A stretch of 30,367 nt of DNA. Origin: Paulinella micropora (lineage: Eukaryota; Cercozoa; Imbricatea; Euglyphida). The DNA is taken from the NCBI GenBank assembly GCA_009731375.1, contig BJOX01000036.1:1244603-1274969 (forward strand). The letters run 5' to 3'. A program made the translations under genes and the position numbers. The notes beneath the pieces are model-generated. The model was not told where the DNA came from. It saw only the letters and a program-made list of their open reading frames with translations, and searched no databases. Of the stretch, positions 21,248-30,297 are shown piece after piece (within the stretch, counting starts at the first letter, position 1; each line of letters opens with the position of its first letter).

Positions 21248-24200
21248 CTATAGACGCCGTTTACGCGCGCGGACTCCTTTACCTGGTGGAGGACCTCCAA
21301 CCAAAGTTAAGTCTAAGGTAGACTGTTCGAGGACGTCCCAAATTTTGTGAGGGATTGCGCCTTGTGCCAAGTCAAAAGGAATGTCCAGCACCCCTCGTGG
21401 TAGTGCTTGTATGGTCCACGCGGTATGATCTTTATCTGTGGGAGATATGGTATCATCCCATGTCTCAAGTTTCTTGGCGTCTTTATATACTGGAAGGTAT
21501 TGTCTTACTTTAGGATCTTCCACTGGATCCAGACTCCTCCAGAAATGTAAGACTGGTTGTATTATTTGTGCCGCAGTCGAAATTCGATTCGATCGCGTAT
21601 GGCGTTTGTGAGGTACTGCCATGACTCTCATGAGATATAAATCTGAGAGCGTGTCATCGGCTACGTGTTGAGCCGCAGGCCTCACCAAGTAAAAAGCGTC
21701 TTTGGCCCATGAAATATGTCCAATCGCATCTCCTTCTTTCCAACTGGGGTGAACGAGAGTGTCATTGCCCGCGCGAGGGTCTTGATCTCCGTCATCGCTC
21801 CCCTCTTGATGGACTCCTTGCGAACGTGCCGTCCTTATCGCCTTTCTCGGTCGGTCGTAGATAAGGTCATTTTGCGCTCTCCTTATTTGCGCCTCCGTGA
21901 ACTTTCCTTCCGGCACGTTCGACTCCCCCCTTTTGCGGGTCTGAGTCCCCGCCGCACTTTTGCGGTCGGTGGCCCGCTTGTTCTCCAGCTCAGCCTCCTC
22001 CTTCTCCGCAATTGGTGCCCTGTAGGCATCCCGTTCCGAGATATCCTCCTGACGGATTGGTGGGACCTCTTTAAAGTCAGCCTCCATCCGTTTGAGTGCT
22101 TGATCAACGGACTCATCTTCAAGTAGGAAGGGATCATACTTAATCAGCCTTCGTACATTGACTATTTGAACTTTCCCTCTGCCCCTGATTTTATAATTCA
22201 AAGGCCCCATCTGTTCCATGATCTGGTATGGTCCTTTCCAGTGGATGAACAGCTTCGAGCTGACTCCCTGAGGAACCTGAGGATGATACAGTAGTACAAT
22301 ATCCCCGACCTGAAATCTGACTTGATCCAGGTGTGCCTGCCTGACACCTTCAGCATCAGTCTTCCTGCGCTCCGCCTCCCTATGCGCCTGTACTATTTGC
22401 TCCGCCTCCATCTTCGCCCGAAGTCTCACCCCAAACAGCTCATCCTGATCTGCCCATGAATCTTTTGGGTGCAGCAGTGAGGCTGGGATGGCGGGCTCAC
22501 GCCCATATACCAATTGGTATGGCGAGACGGAACCTTTTGAACCACCTAACGCTGTAGAGGGTAGGCAATTCATAGCAAAGGCAAACGAGGATGCTGCCTC
22601 CACCCATGCCTTTTGGTTCTCCTTCTTCATACAATACATCTTCAGCGCGGCCTTGAGGGGTCTATGCACCCGCTCTATCTTGCCGTTCGCTCTGGGGTTA
22701 TAGGCGGTGACATATTGCCATTTCATGCCGTAATATGCAGATAGCTTGTCGATGACTTCATTATTAAAGTCAGAGCCTCGATCTGAGCATATTTTTCTCG
22801 GCACCCCAATCTGTGAGATGATCCTGTCAATCAACGCCTTGGCTGTTGTTTCGCCCGTAACGTCTTTGACTGGGACCACCCATACATAGTTGGTGGCTCT
22901 GTCTATGGCCGTTAGAAGGTATCTGTAACCTTCCGTCGTGACCGGGAAAGGTCCTACATGATCAGTGTGTAAGAACTCGAACATTCCTAAGTGTAAAGGA
23001 AAAGTCCCGATCAGGCCAAAATTCGCCTTCAATGGTGTTTTGGATGTCTTGCATGGGATGCATGCATTGACCTGTTCATCAATATTCTCCTTCATCTTCT
23101 TCCACCAGAATCGTCTCGAAATGAACATATGCGTTCTTTGTCGGCCCGGGTGCGCCAGTAGTGGGCAGTTATGAGCAGCGACAAAAATGATGTGTCTGAG
23201 TTTCTCAGGAACCCAGAGAGTCCATTTGTCTGGTTGTGATGCATAGCGCCCGTGTTGGCCTTTGTACCACAAGAGACCGTCTCTCCACCCCATCTCCTTC
23301 TGTTGCTCCTTAATCTCCTTCGTCATTTTCAGCTCGTTCGGGTTCTTGTATAGCTGTATTAGCTCTTTGAACTCCGGATCGAGAGCCTGTTGCTGTCTCC
23401 ATGCAGTGGGTGAGGCTATGTGGATAGTCCCATCCTCTAGCTGCACTCCTATCCTCTCAGGGTTTTCGTCTAACTCCTCCTTGTTCTCCTGCGGGGGTTC
23501 CGCATATGCTTCTTGCTTAATCTCTTCTTGTTTTATCTCCGCCTTCATATTCTCATATGCTTCATAGGACCACTCAGCATCCTCGAGGACATGTGCTGTA
23601 CAACATATCCCATGATCCGGACCTTGCGGGCTATGACGTAGACCCGATCGGTTATATCGGACCCCTCTCGCCATCTGCATCGACTCGATATGATGCACTT
23701 CGTATGTGCAGTCTGGGGATAGATCCTCCATTTCTGCTGATGATACGAGAGCTGCCACTTCTGAGTGAAACTCTAGCCTGGAGAGGCTGTCAGCGACAAC
23801 ATTTCGCTTGCCGGGTAGATGGACCATTGTAAAATTGAAACATGACAAGAATGCCTGCCATCTCGCTAGACGGCCAGTCTGTTCATGATTCATCAGCCAT
23901 AGTAAATTCTGGTGATCAGTCCTTACTATAAACTGAGGTCCACCCCATAAATACTCTCTCAACCGTTTGAGGGCCCAGACCACCGCCAGTGCCTCTCTCT
24001 GTCTCGTACAATAGTTTCGCTCCGCCGAGCACAACTTTCTACTTATAAACATGATCGGGCGCAACTTTTTCTCCTCATCTTCCTGTTGTAAGACTGCGCC
24101 GATCGCGAACTTTGATGCGTCTGTGTCGACTACGAATTGCTTCGAAAAGTCGGGCATCATCAGCACGAGTCCGCCATCCTTCGGATCTTTGTAGATGAGA

Positions 24201-26152
24201 TCTTTGAGCGTGTTGTACGCTTCTAAGGCTTCATCATCCCACTTCTCAAAATCACCGAAGTCGATCATTCTCTCCAACTTAGCCCGAGTTGCACCCCAAT
24301 TGGGTATGAACTGGCTGTAATATTGCGCCATCGCAAGAAATGAGTGCAGCTCTGTGCGATTCTTCGGCCTCTGCCGGCTCATGATCTCCTCCCTCTTCTC
24401 TTTGGATATCGAGACTCTATTGTAAGAGATTTCGTACCCCAAATATGTCACGCTTGTCTTTGCGAGTTGACATTTCTTCAAATTACATTTCAGGCCAAAT
24501 AGTTTGATACGCCTGAAAATGTCTGTTAGATGGTCGATGTGCTCTTCCATCGTATTGGAGTACACGATAATGTCATCGATGTAACAAAATGCGTACTCTC
24601 CCGCCTTCTGTCCTCTTCTCCTCATGAAACCTCCCTCTGTCTGGTCATCATATTTGCTACTCAGCATGCTTTGCATCGCTTTCTGAAAGAGTCCCGGGGC
24701 CTGTTTGAGTCCCATCGGAAGTACTTTCCACTGATATATCTCCATTCCTACTACAAATGCAGTCAGCCATCTGGACTTTTCATCCAGTGGAATTTGCCAG
24801 AAGCCATTCTTCAGATCAATGACTGAGTATAGCTTGGCGTTCCGCAATACTCGCCTTCCTTCTTCAAGAGTAGGTAATGGATTTCGTTCCTCCTCTAAAA
24901 TTTTATTGACGCGGGCATAGTTAACCGTTAAGCGCCATTCTCCTCCCGGTTTAGGCACCAGTCTCGGTTGGGAAACTATTGGAGATGTCGATCTCTCAAT
25001 GAAATCCTCATCGAGTAACTGCCGTGCTTGTTCTTCTGCGATCTTTGCTTCATGTATACTCAGATTTGCCCGTCGTGGCGCCGGTGAAGGCTCAGCACCT
25101 GGTATTTTACAAATAACCGCGGTGAAGTCTTCCGGCTTGACACCTCCCGCTTGAGGGGGGTCAAAAATCATTTTGTTCGCCTTCAATCTCTCTTTCAAAA
25201 CCTCTTTCTCCTTCTCCGTACCTGCTCCTCCTGCCAATTTCTCGTCTATCGCCGCCTTAAACTCCTCCTCTGACATTCTCTTGTGATGCTTGAGGGGTGC
25301 TCTGTCCTCCTCCAAGCCCAACTCTTCTTCTGATATATCGTCCATTCCCGTTTTTTCATATGTGGCAGTGTCTGGTTCGTCGTCCTCCGCCAGACCTACC
25401 AACATATCTATTAATCTCGCATATTGCAACGGAGCTTTTCGGGTGTAGAAACCATCGAAGCATGTGAATGCTTGAGGAATCAATTTCAACTTGTCCTGGT
25501 CTCTGAGCTTCCGCTTGTATGCACTGCTCTGCTCACGAGTCCCGAGACGACAAGCCACCACTAAGTGTTGCTTCCGTGAGGGCACCGGTATCGGATGATC
25601 AATAAGCCGGTCCCGTATCTCCTGCGCCCATATCGCCTTCTCATTGTACGGGAGTATGACCGTATATGATTTATTGTTTTCAAAAAGAGTGCGCAGGCAC
25701 TTTTTCACTTCTGTCAGTGAGCGCGGCCACGTAGGCTCGTCACCCCAGAATTTAGTGATAAAGCTTTTAATATCTTCTGCCGGGATATCAGGGAGTCGCC
25801 CCCTTCTCCTCGGTATAAACTCCTGTCTGTCCTTCTCTTCCACCTTTACGTGAAAGCAATACCCGTTGGTAATATATACATCGGCCCCTGCTCCTTCTTC
25901 AAATCTTGCCAACGATGGGCACCTTTTTCCCATGCATATAATCTCCTCTTTCCTCTTTTCAATGAGATCGTCTATCGACTTTTTATCCCATTGTGTAGAG
26001 ACTGTAGCCGTATAGACCTCCGCCTCTCTCTTGTCTGACAGGTTTGAACCATCTTTAGACACCGCGTCCGTTGGCATATATGCCTCATATGCGTGTGTAA
26101 TGGCCACCTGTTTCCCTTCCGATGCTACCCCTAGGTGTAGGGCCTCGTAATA
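21248..26152 (-). CDS. pol: Element B pol: reverse transcriptase, RNase H, integrase
   Basis: One uninterrupted frame, open from the tandem stops at 26153-26158 to TAG at 21248. No strong start codon is evident; residue numbers below count from codon 26107 (1619 residues). The first ~340 residues are of unknown function. RT is at about 350-560: SVIDLKNGFWQIP (D431), LPMGLKQAPG (463-472), YIDD (509-512). About 20 extra basic/Gly residues lie between motifs B and C. RNase H is at about 655-775: DTDAS (D661), E705, D731, D773. Integrase: H979-x6-H986 and C1016-x2-C1019, then D1049, D1109 and E1145 (D-x59-D-x35-E), with a GPY module near 1289-1310 (HWKGPYQI). No chromodomain is recognised; an unusual C-terminal extension (about 1340-1619) ends in RARKRRL. 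It copies the RNA and inserts the DNA. All catalytic residues are present. Confidence 0.95.
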   Translation of the reverse strand, partial: YYEALHLGVASEGKQVAITHAYEAYMPTDAVSKDGSNLSDKREAEVYTATVSTQWDKKSIDDLIEKRKEEIICMGKRCPSLARFEEGAGADVYITNGYCFHVKVEEKDRQEFIPRRRGRLPDIPAEDIKSFITKFWGDEPTWPRSLTEVKKCLRTLFENNKSYTVILPYNEKAIWAQEIRDRLIDHPIPVPSRKQHLVVACRLGTREQSSAYKRKLRDQDKLKLIPQAFTCFDGFYTRKAPLQYARLIDMLVGLAEDDEPDTATYEKTGMDDISEEELGLEEDRAPLKHHKRMSEEEFKAAIDEKLAGGAGTEKEKEVLKERLKANKMIFDPPQAGGVKPEDFTAVICKIPGAEPSPAPRRANLSIHEAKIAEEQARQLLDEDFIERSTSPIVSQPRLVPKPGGEWRLTVNYARVNKILEEERNPLPTLEEGRRVLRNAKLYSVIDLKNGFWQIPLDEKSRWLTAFVVGMEIYQWKVLPMGLKQAPGLFQKAMQSMLSSKYDDQTEGGFMRRRGQKAGEYAFCYIDDIIVYSNTMEEHIDHLTDIFRRIKLFGLKCNLKKCQLAKTSVTYLGYEISYNRVSISKEKREEIMSRQRPKNRTELHSFLAMAQYYSQFIPNWGATRAKLERMIDFGDFEKWDDEALEAYNTLKDLIYKDPKDGGLVLMMPDFSKQFVVDTDASKFAIGAVLQQEDEEKKLRPIMFISRKLCSAERNYCTRQREALAVVWALKRLREYLWGGPQFIVRTDHQNLLWLMNHEQTGRLARWQAFLSCFNFTMVHLPGKRNVVADSLSRLEFHSEVAALVSSAEMEDLSPDCTYEVHHIESMQMARGVRYNRSGLRHSPQGPDHGICCTAHVLEDAEWSYEAYENMKAEIKQEEIKQEAYAEPPQENKEELDENPERIGVQLEDGTIHIASPTAWRQQQALDPEFKELIQLYKNPNELKMTKEIKEQQKEMGWRDGLLWYKGQHGRYASQPDKWTLWVPEKLRHIIFVAAHNCPLLAHPGRQRTHMFISRRFWWKKMKENIDEQVNACIPCKTSKTPLKANFGLIGTFPLHLGMFEFLHTDHVGPFPVTTEGYRYLLTAIDRATNYVWVVPVKDVTGETTAKALIDRIISQIGVPRKICSDRGSDFNNEVIDKLSAYYGMKWQYVTAYNPRANGKIERVHRPLKAALKMYCMKKENQKAWVEAASSFAFAMNCLPSTALGGSKGSVSPYQLVYGREPAIPASLLHPKDSWADQDELFGVRLRAKMEAEQIVQAHREAERRKTDAEGVRQAHLDQVRFQVGDIVLLYHPQVPQGVSSKLFIHWKGPYQIMEQMGPLNYKIRGRGKVQIVNVRRLIKYDPFLLEDESVDQALKRMEADFKEVPPIRQEDISERDAYRAPIAEKEEAELENKRATDRKSAAGTQTRKRGESNVPEGKFTEAQIRRAQNDLIYDRPRKAIRTARSQGVHQEGSDDGDQDPRAGNDTLVHPSWKEGDAIGHISWAKDAFYLVRPAAQHVADDTLSDLYLMRVMAVPHKRHTRSNRISTAAQIIQPVLHFWRSLDPVEDPKVRQYLPVYKDAKKLETWDDTISPTDKDHTAWTIQALPRGVLDIPFDLAQGAIPHKIWDVLEQSTLDLTLVGGPPPGKGVRARKRRL

Positions 26153-26158
26153 CTATTA
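26153..26158 (-). other. Tandem in-frame stops UAA UAG between protease and pol
   Basis: The protease frame ends HAID, then TAA (26156-26158) and TAG (26153-26155). The very next codons are open in the same frame into pol. There is no overlap that would support a frameshift. Confidence 0.85.
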
Positions 26159-27040
26159 GTCAATAGCATGGAGAGAGTCGACAGTATATTCTTCTCCTGG
26201 CTCTACGCCGTATATGACTCTTTTGGCGGCGCAATCAATCACTACGTTCATTGTCGCCAGTTGGCCGTACGACAAAAGAACAGATCCGTGGTATTCGGGG
26301 ACAACGTACAAGTCCACTCGATATACTCGTCCGGATTTCAATTTAAAATTTAAAGTGATGATGCCCGTTATATCCGTCCGACTACTAACTCCTTTCAAGG
26401 TGCCAGATGATTTTTTCATATTAGTTTCTAACCACGCATGGTGTTTCGTAGTAAATTTCCGGCCGACAATATTAATATTCGCCATAGTATCATTACCAAC
26501 GTTTATAAAGGTATTTAATGTTTCACAAAAAAGGTTCGTATAGCATAAAGCGTCTGGCCGGTGACTTTTTAAGGCCAATACAAGGAGCTTGTGTTCTAAA
26601 ATCTGTATCCTTTTCTCGAGGTTCGCCTCCTCCTCCCTTTCCGCCGTTTTTGTAATGTCTTTTTGGGTATTGTTCACAGGCGAAGGATGATTGTCCTTGC
26701 TTTCTCTGTTTGAGACCGTGAGGAGAGGTTGATGTCCTCCATCCTCCTTGTCTATTGTCTGTCTCGGCAAGTTGATAAGATTAACTGCCGGTTCTATTCT
26801 TACTTTCTTCGGCTGTGGCTGCGACAGGCCCGCCTGCTTTCTCTTTGCCAGCGCTTTACTCGCCTGCCTATTAGCAGCATGCACTGTTTGTTGTCGTGAT
26901 GGGTGTACTGGTATTGTACTACCTTTGAGTTGGTCTGTGGCCTGCTGTGGGCTCTTAGACTCACTGGTACCCTTGGTTGGGACCTGCACAACGGTGTATC
27001 GTGCAATGCATGTTGTTCTGTTTTCTCCCTCCTTCTCTAG
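26159..27040 (-). CDS. Element B retropepsin-like protease ORF
   Basis: Open directly from the gag UGA (27041-27043) for 294 codons, with no ATG near its start, so translation probably continues from gag. Codons about 30-100 form a basic, Pro/Gln-rich linker that is also found in element A (GSTIPVHP, AANRQASKA). A coiled Glu/Lys segment follows (about 133-155). The protease domain is about codons 172-279. It has FINVGNDTMANINIVGRKF where retropepsins have an hydrophobic-D-T/S-G segment, and later VLLSYGQLATMNVVIDCAAK, resembling the 'ILG-x-D/Q-x-L...ID' part of Ty3/gypsy proteases. The expected catalytic Asp is Asn (codon AAC, 26501-26503), so this copy may lack protease activity. The family assignment rests on the overall pattern, and is therefore moderate. 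Confidence 0.65.
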
Positions 27041-27043
27041 TCA
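27041..27043 (-). promoter_or_regulatory. Gag stop UGA of element B in readthrough context (UGA CUA G)
   Basis: The minus strand reads GTC CAA TGA CTA GAG AAG GAG GGA GAA. Gag ends GNRFEVVQ, and the protease frame continues in phase. UGA CUA G is the best known leaky UGA context in eukaryotes and alphaviruses. A purine-rich stretch follows, as in element A. Confidence 0.7.
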
Positions 27044-29663
27044 TTGGACTACCTCAAATCTGTTACCTGAGTCGGCATCAGTGTCGGTAGTGGTTGCGCC
27101 TGATGTCGCATAGGCCTGTGGTGCTGAGGAACTCGAGCTTGAGCTCGAGCCGTCTGCCCAGCCCCCATCTATGTGGTACGGGCGCTCTGCGCTGCCGTAT
27201 CCACCTCGGCCAACCCATCTTCCTCCTCCTCTACCTTGAAATACACCTCTTCCTCCTCTTCTCAAAAATCCTCTCTCCCTCCCGCGAGTGTATGTGCCTC
27301 GTGCGAAAGGGGCTCCTCCTCCTCGATTGATTCCTCTCCCTCCTCCTCTTCCTCGTGTTCCACCTCTTCCTCTACTTGCGGCTTCTATGGCTGCCGTCTT
27401 CTGATCATCTCTAGCGAAAAGAGAATTGATCGCGTCAGCTAGTTCGTGGTCATGGTCCGCGACATCCTGTAATTTCCACCCCTGATCCTTGCGCAGTCGG
27501 CGCAGAACGGCGACGGTGTTGGTTTCGTCCGACCGTACGTTCTTGAGGAGTGTGTTTCGGATGCGGGTGTCCTCGACATCGTGGTTGTACGGGCATTTCT
27601 TATTTGTGTGTTTGAAGCATTGTGCCCGTGCCCACCAACGAATACAAGGTGTGTTAGCTTCACGACTGTTCTCTCTTGGTCGCTTTCCTAGAGATCGTTG
27701 CGTATGTGCGGCTTGCGGTTGAGCAGAAGCCGATGCAGAACCGATCAAGGATGCTGTCTGGCTGTCGAGCCTCTGACAAGCGGTCATTACTTCGGTCCAC
27801 AACATTTTTGGGCTCACGGCCTTAGTCGTGGCCTCAAAGACGCTCATCTCCAAAAAGTTCAAGTGCTTTACCTTGTCGAAGGTTTTGCAGTCTTGCATGA
27901 CCAGTGTGAGCTTATTTTTTGTTGTAGACGTGCAAAGCACTGAGGAAATATAGGAGTATAGCTTTGTGGTTATAAAAGAGAATGTACTGGGTGCCCACAT
28001 TTGTTAAGACAGATGCAAGCTGAGTGACAGACTGCAACTGCTCCGATACTAAGTCGAAAATTTCAAACCCAATCAATGTGCCCGTGGACAAGTGTTGGTA
28101 TCCACTTGCCTTAAAGTATCAAATGAGGGCAGCAATTGCCAGAGTACAACTCATCTCTGCATGTCCACCTTTCCTTGCTAGCTCCTCCTCTCCTCTGTAC
28201 TTCTCGTAAGTTATACGATCAAAACCAGCTCCAAGGAGGGATCGATCACAGAGATGTTCTAGGACTTCATACTCCTGCTCCACCTCACACTGGTTTTGCT
28301 GGAAGCATCTGTCCATCTCATTGAGCTTAGTCATGAGGGTCTTCTCTGTGTCAGCCTCATTGGCAGTGATAGCATAGAGCTTAAGGCCCCCTCCCCCAAT
28401 TTTGATTTTAGCTAGGGCTGCCTGCAGCGCCTGCTTTTTCTTCTGGGAGTCAGTCAAGTTAATTACTGTCCCTCCCCCTTGGGGTCCTCCTCCTGTGGGT
28501 CCTCCTCCTGCTTTCTTGGGAGCTGGGTTAGATGTGGTAGGTGGAGCCGTTGGCTGTGGAGCCACCCGTGCTACTGCCATTGCCACAGCTATCTTCTCCT
28601 TCTGCTCCTTCTCCTCTTTCTGTCTCGTCTCTTCTTCTTTCACCTGTCGTGCTAGATGAGTCACGAACTGTGCAAGCCCTGTGGCAATAGCGAGGAAGTG
28701 TGCCTTTTCTCTCATGGAAGACTTATCAGCTCTGTTATTATTTGGGATTGTTGTGAGAGGGCCTTTAATGAGAGTGTGATTCTTTGTGTGGGCCCATTGT
28801 TTCCATGTTGGTTTTTGCTCCTTCCCCTCAAAGAGGCCCTTATGGAGTTGTGTGAGGCGTTCAAGCACCTGACAAGACTGGTCAACCTCCTCGTAAACAG
28901 GATGTTGCCTTGTGTTGTCTTTCAGTGCTTTGTACATTTCGTTGTAAGCCCGTGTGAAGGCAGTTACAAAAGCCTCAAGGGCAAACTCAATGCCACTTTG
29001 GTTTCTACCTTCGAACTTTCTTTCTAGATTCTTGATATCAGTGGGGACACCACAGACAGACAGCCATGCTGCAGTTGTGCGTTTATTTTTCCACTGTATG
29101 TTTGTGCGTTCATAAAATTCCGCAACGAGCACAGCAGCGTAGAGTGTTGCAGATATGTCGTATATGTCGCACAGTGTAAGAGTGTCGCCATACTTGATAT
29201 CCTGCAATGGCACTCTTTCGTGCTCAAACCTCACTTTGTTGAAGAGAGGCTTCGCAAGGCCGGGAATTTCGATCAGGAGGTTGCTATGACCTTGTCTTGG
29301 TCTATTCCTTTTCTCGTAAGGAATGTAGATGTGTGTTTTATAATAGGTTGGGTAGTTAAGGAAGAAGGACTCTTCATCATCATATGTAGCCAACTGTTCC
29401 CATGTATTTGGGATATTCTGGCCAACATCCTCCATCTCTCTCTCTGCCTCTGTCAATGGAGATCCTCCAGTCTGACCTGCACTCGCTTCTTGTGCATTAC
29501 CCCCCCCTGTCGACTCTACATCGGCTGTATACGTATACTCCTCTCTCTCCTCTCCATCTCTATCCCCCCTCTCTTCTGAGTACTGAGTCTCCTGCTCCTC
29601 TCCTCCCTCACTAGGACCATAATCAGTTGGTGTCACACCAGCCTGCTCATTCTCGTCTTCCAT
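27044..29663 (-). pseudogene. Gag of element B, with one nonsense codon and one frameshift
   Basis: ATG at 29663 opens a 514-codon frame ending at an in-frame TGA (28119-28121). Element A has TCA (Ser) at the corresponding codon, so this looks like a point mutation. Similarity to A continues in the same frame for about 65 codons to a T6 tract on the plus strand (27915-27920), where a one-base change moves it into the frame of 27041-28000. The N-terminal 90 residues are acidic; a Pro/Gly linker (about residues 375-410) separates two helical parts. In the second frame lie a CCCH finger, C-x8-C-x7-C-x3-H (27581-27646), an RGG box with many RGRGG units (about 27200-27390), a Ser run and the end GNRFEVVQ. 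Gag would assemble particles and bind RNA. The two lesions may be real or sequencing errors, given that pol is intact. Confidence 0.75.
27581..27646 (-). other. CCCH zinc finger in gag B
   Basis: CIRWWARAQC-x7-CPYNH: C-x8-C-x7-C-x3-H, a CCCH RNA-binding finger instead of the CCHC knuckle (C-x2-C-x4-H-x4-C) usual in retroviral Gag. Element A has the first three Cys at similar spacing. Confidence 0.7.
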
Positions 29664-30286
29664 CTTATGTTATGAGAGTCACGTCTGCTTTTTTTTTTTT
29701 TTTTCTTTTTTTTTTTCTGTTATTCTTATCACGCTATGCAACCTTCTTCTCCTTCTTCCTTTTCTCTGTTGAAATAGTTATGGGGCGTCAGGCCCTACAC
29801 AGAGATAACGATAGTTTGGTCAAAAGAGCTGTTTTGTAGAAGTCAGTCTGTCGTCGGACAGTGCTTCGATATTTGTCTTGCTCTTGTGTGAGAGATGCCA
29901 GTGTAATCTCCTCTGGTTTCTGCAGAGAAAATGCAAGGAAAATGGTTCAGAACAGAGAGTGGGAGTGCTTTGCTCGTTTTCCCTCTGTCTGTGTGTTTGT
30001 CTGATGTTTGTTTCGCACTTCTCCTACTTGGCTTTATGTAAGCAGCAAGAGGGAGTGGAGTAGGTGTGGTCTGATGTCTTGTAGAAGAGCACACAGAAGC
30101 CAAATGTGCACAAGGGCTAAAGGTTATGCCAGCTTGTGACAAATTGATTGCTTGTTTGTAAGTTTTTTTTTTGTTTGAGGATGAGTAGGAGTGTTTGTTT
30201 TCGTCTGATGTCTGTGCGACGAAAAATAAATTTGTGCTTATCTGATGTCTGTACGACAGATCAGAAAAGAAATCAGCCTTTAGCTA
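29664..30286 (-). other. Untranslated leader of element B
   Basis: About 620 bp between primer site and gag ATG. On the plus strand TCTGATGTCT occurs at 30070-30079, 30204-30213 and 30241-30250, with TCTGATGTTT at 30000-30009; the word is shared with the leader of element A. A T-rich tract at about 29690-29716 lies just upstream of the gag start. No gene seen. Confidence 0.5.
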
Positions 30287-30295
30287 TGGACTCCA
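30287..30295 (-). other. Primer-binding site of element B
   Basis: Minus-strand TGGAGTCCA begins two bases after the LTR end, identical to 3863-3871. The adjacent AGAAATCA on the plus strand (30269-30276) is also shared with element A (3844-3851). Confidence 0.65.
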
Positions 30296-30297
30296 AA

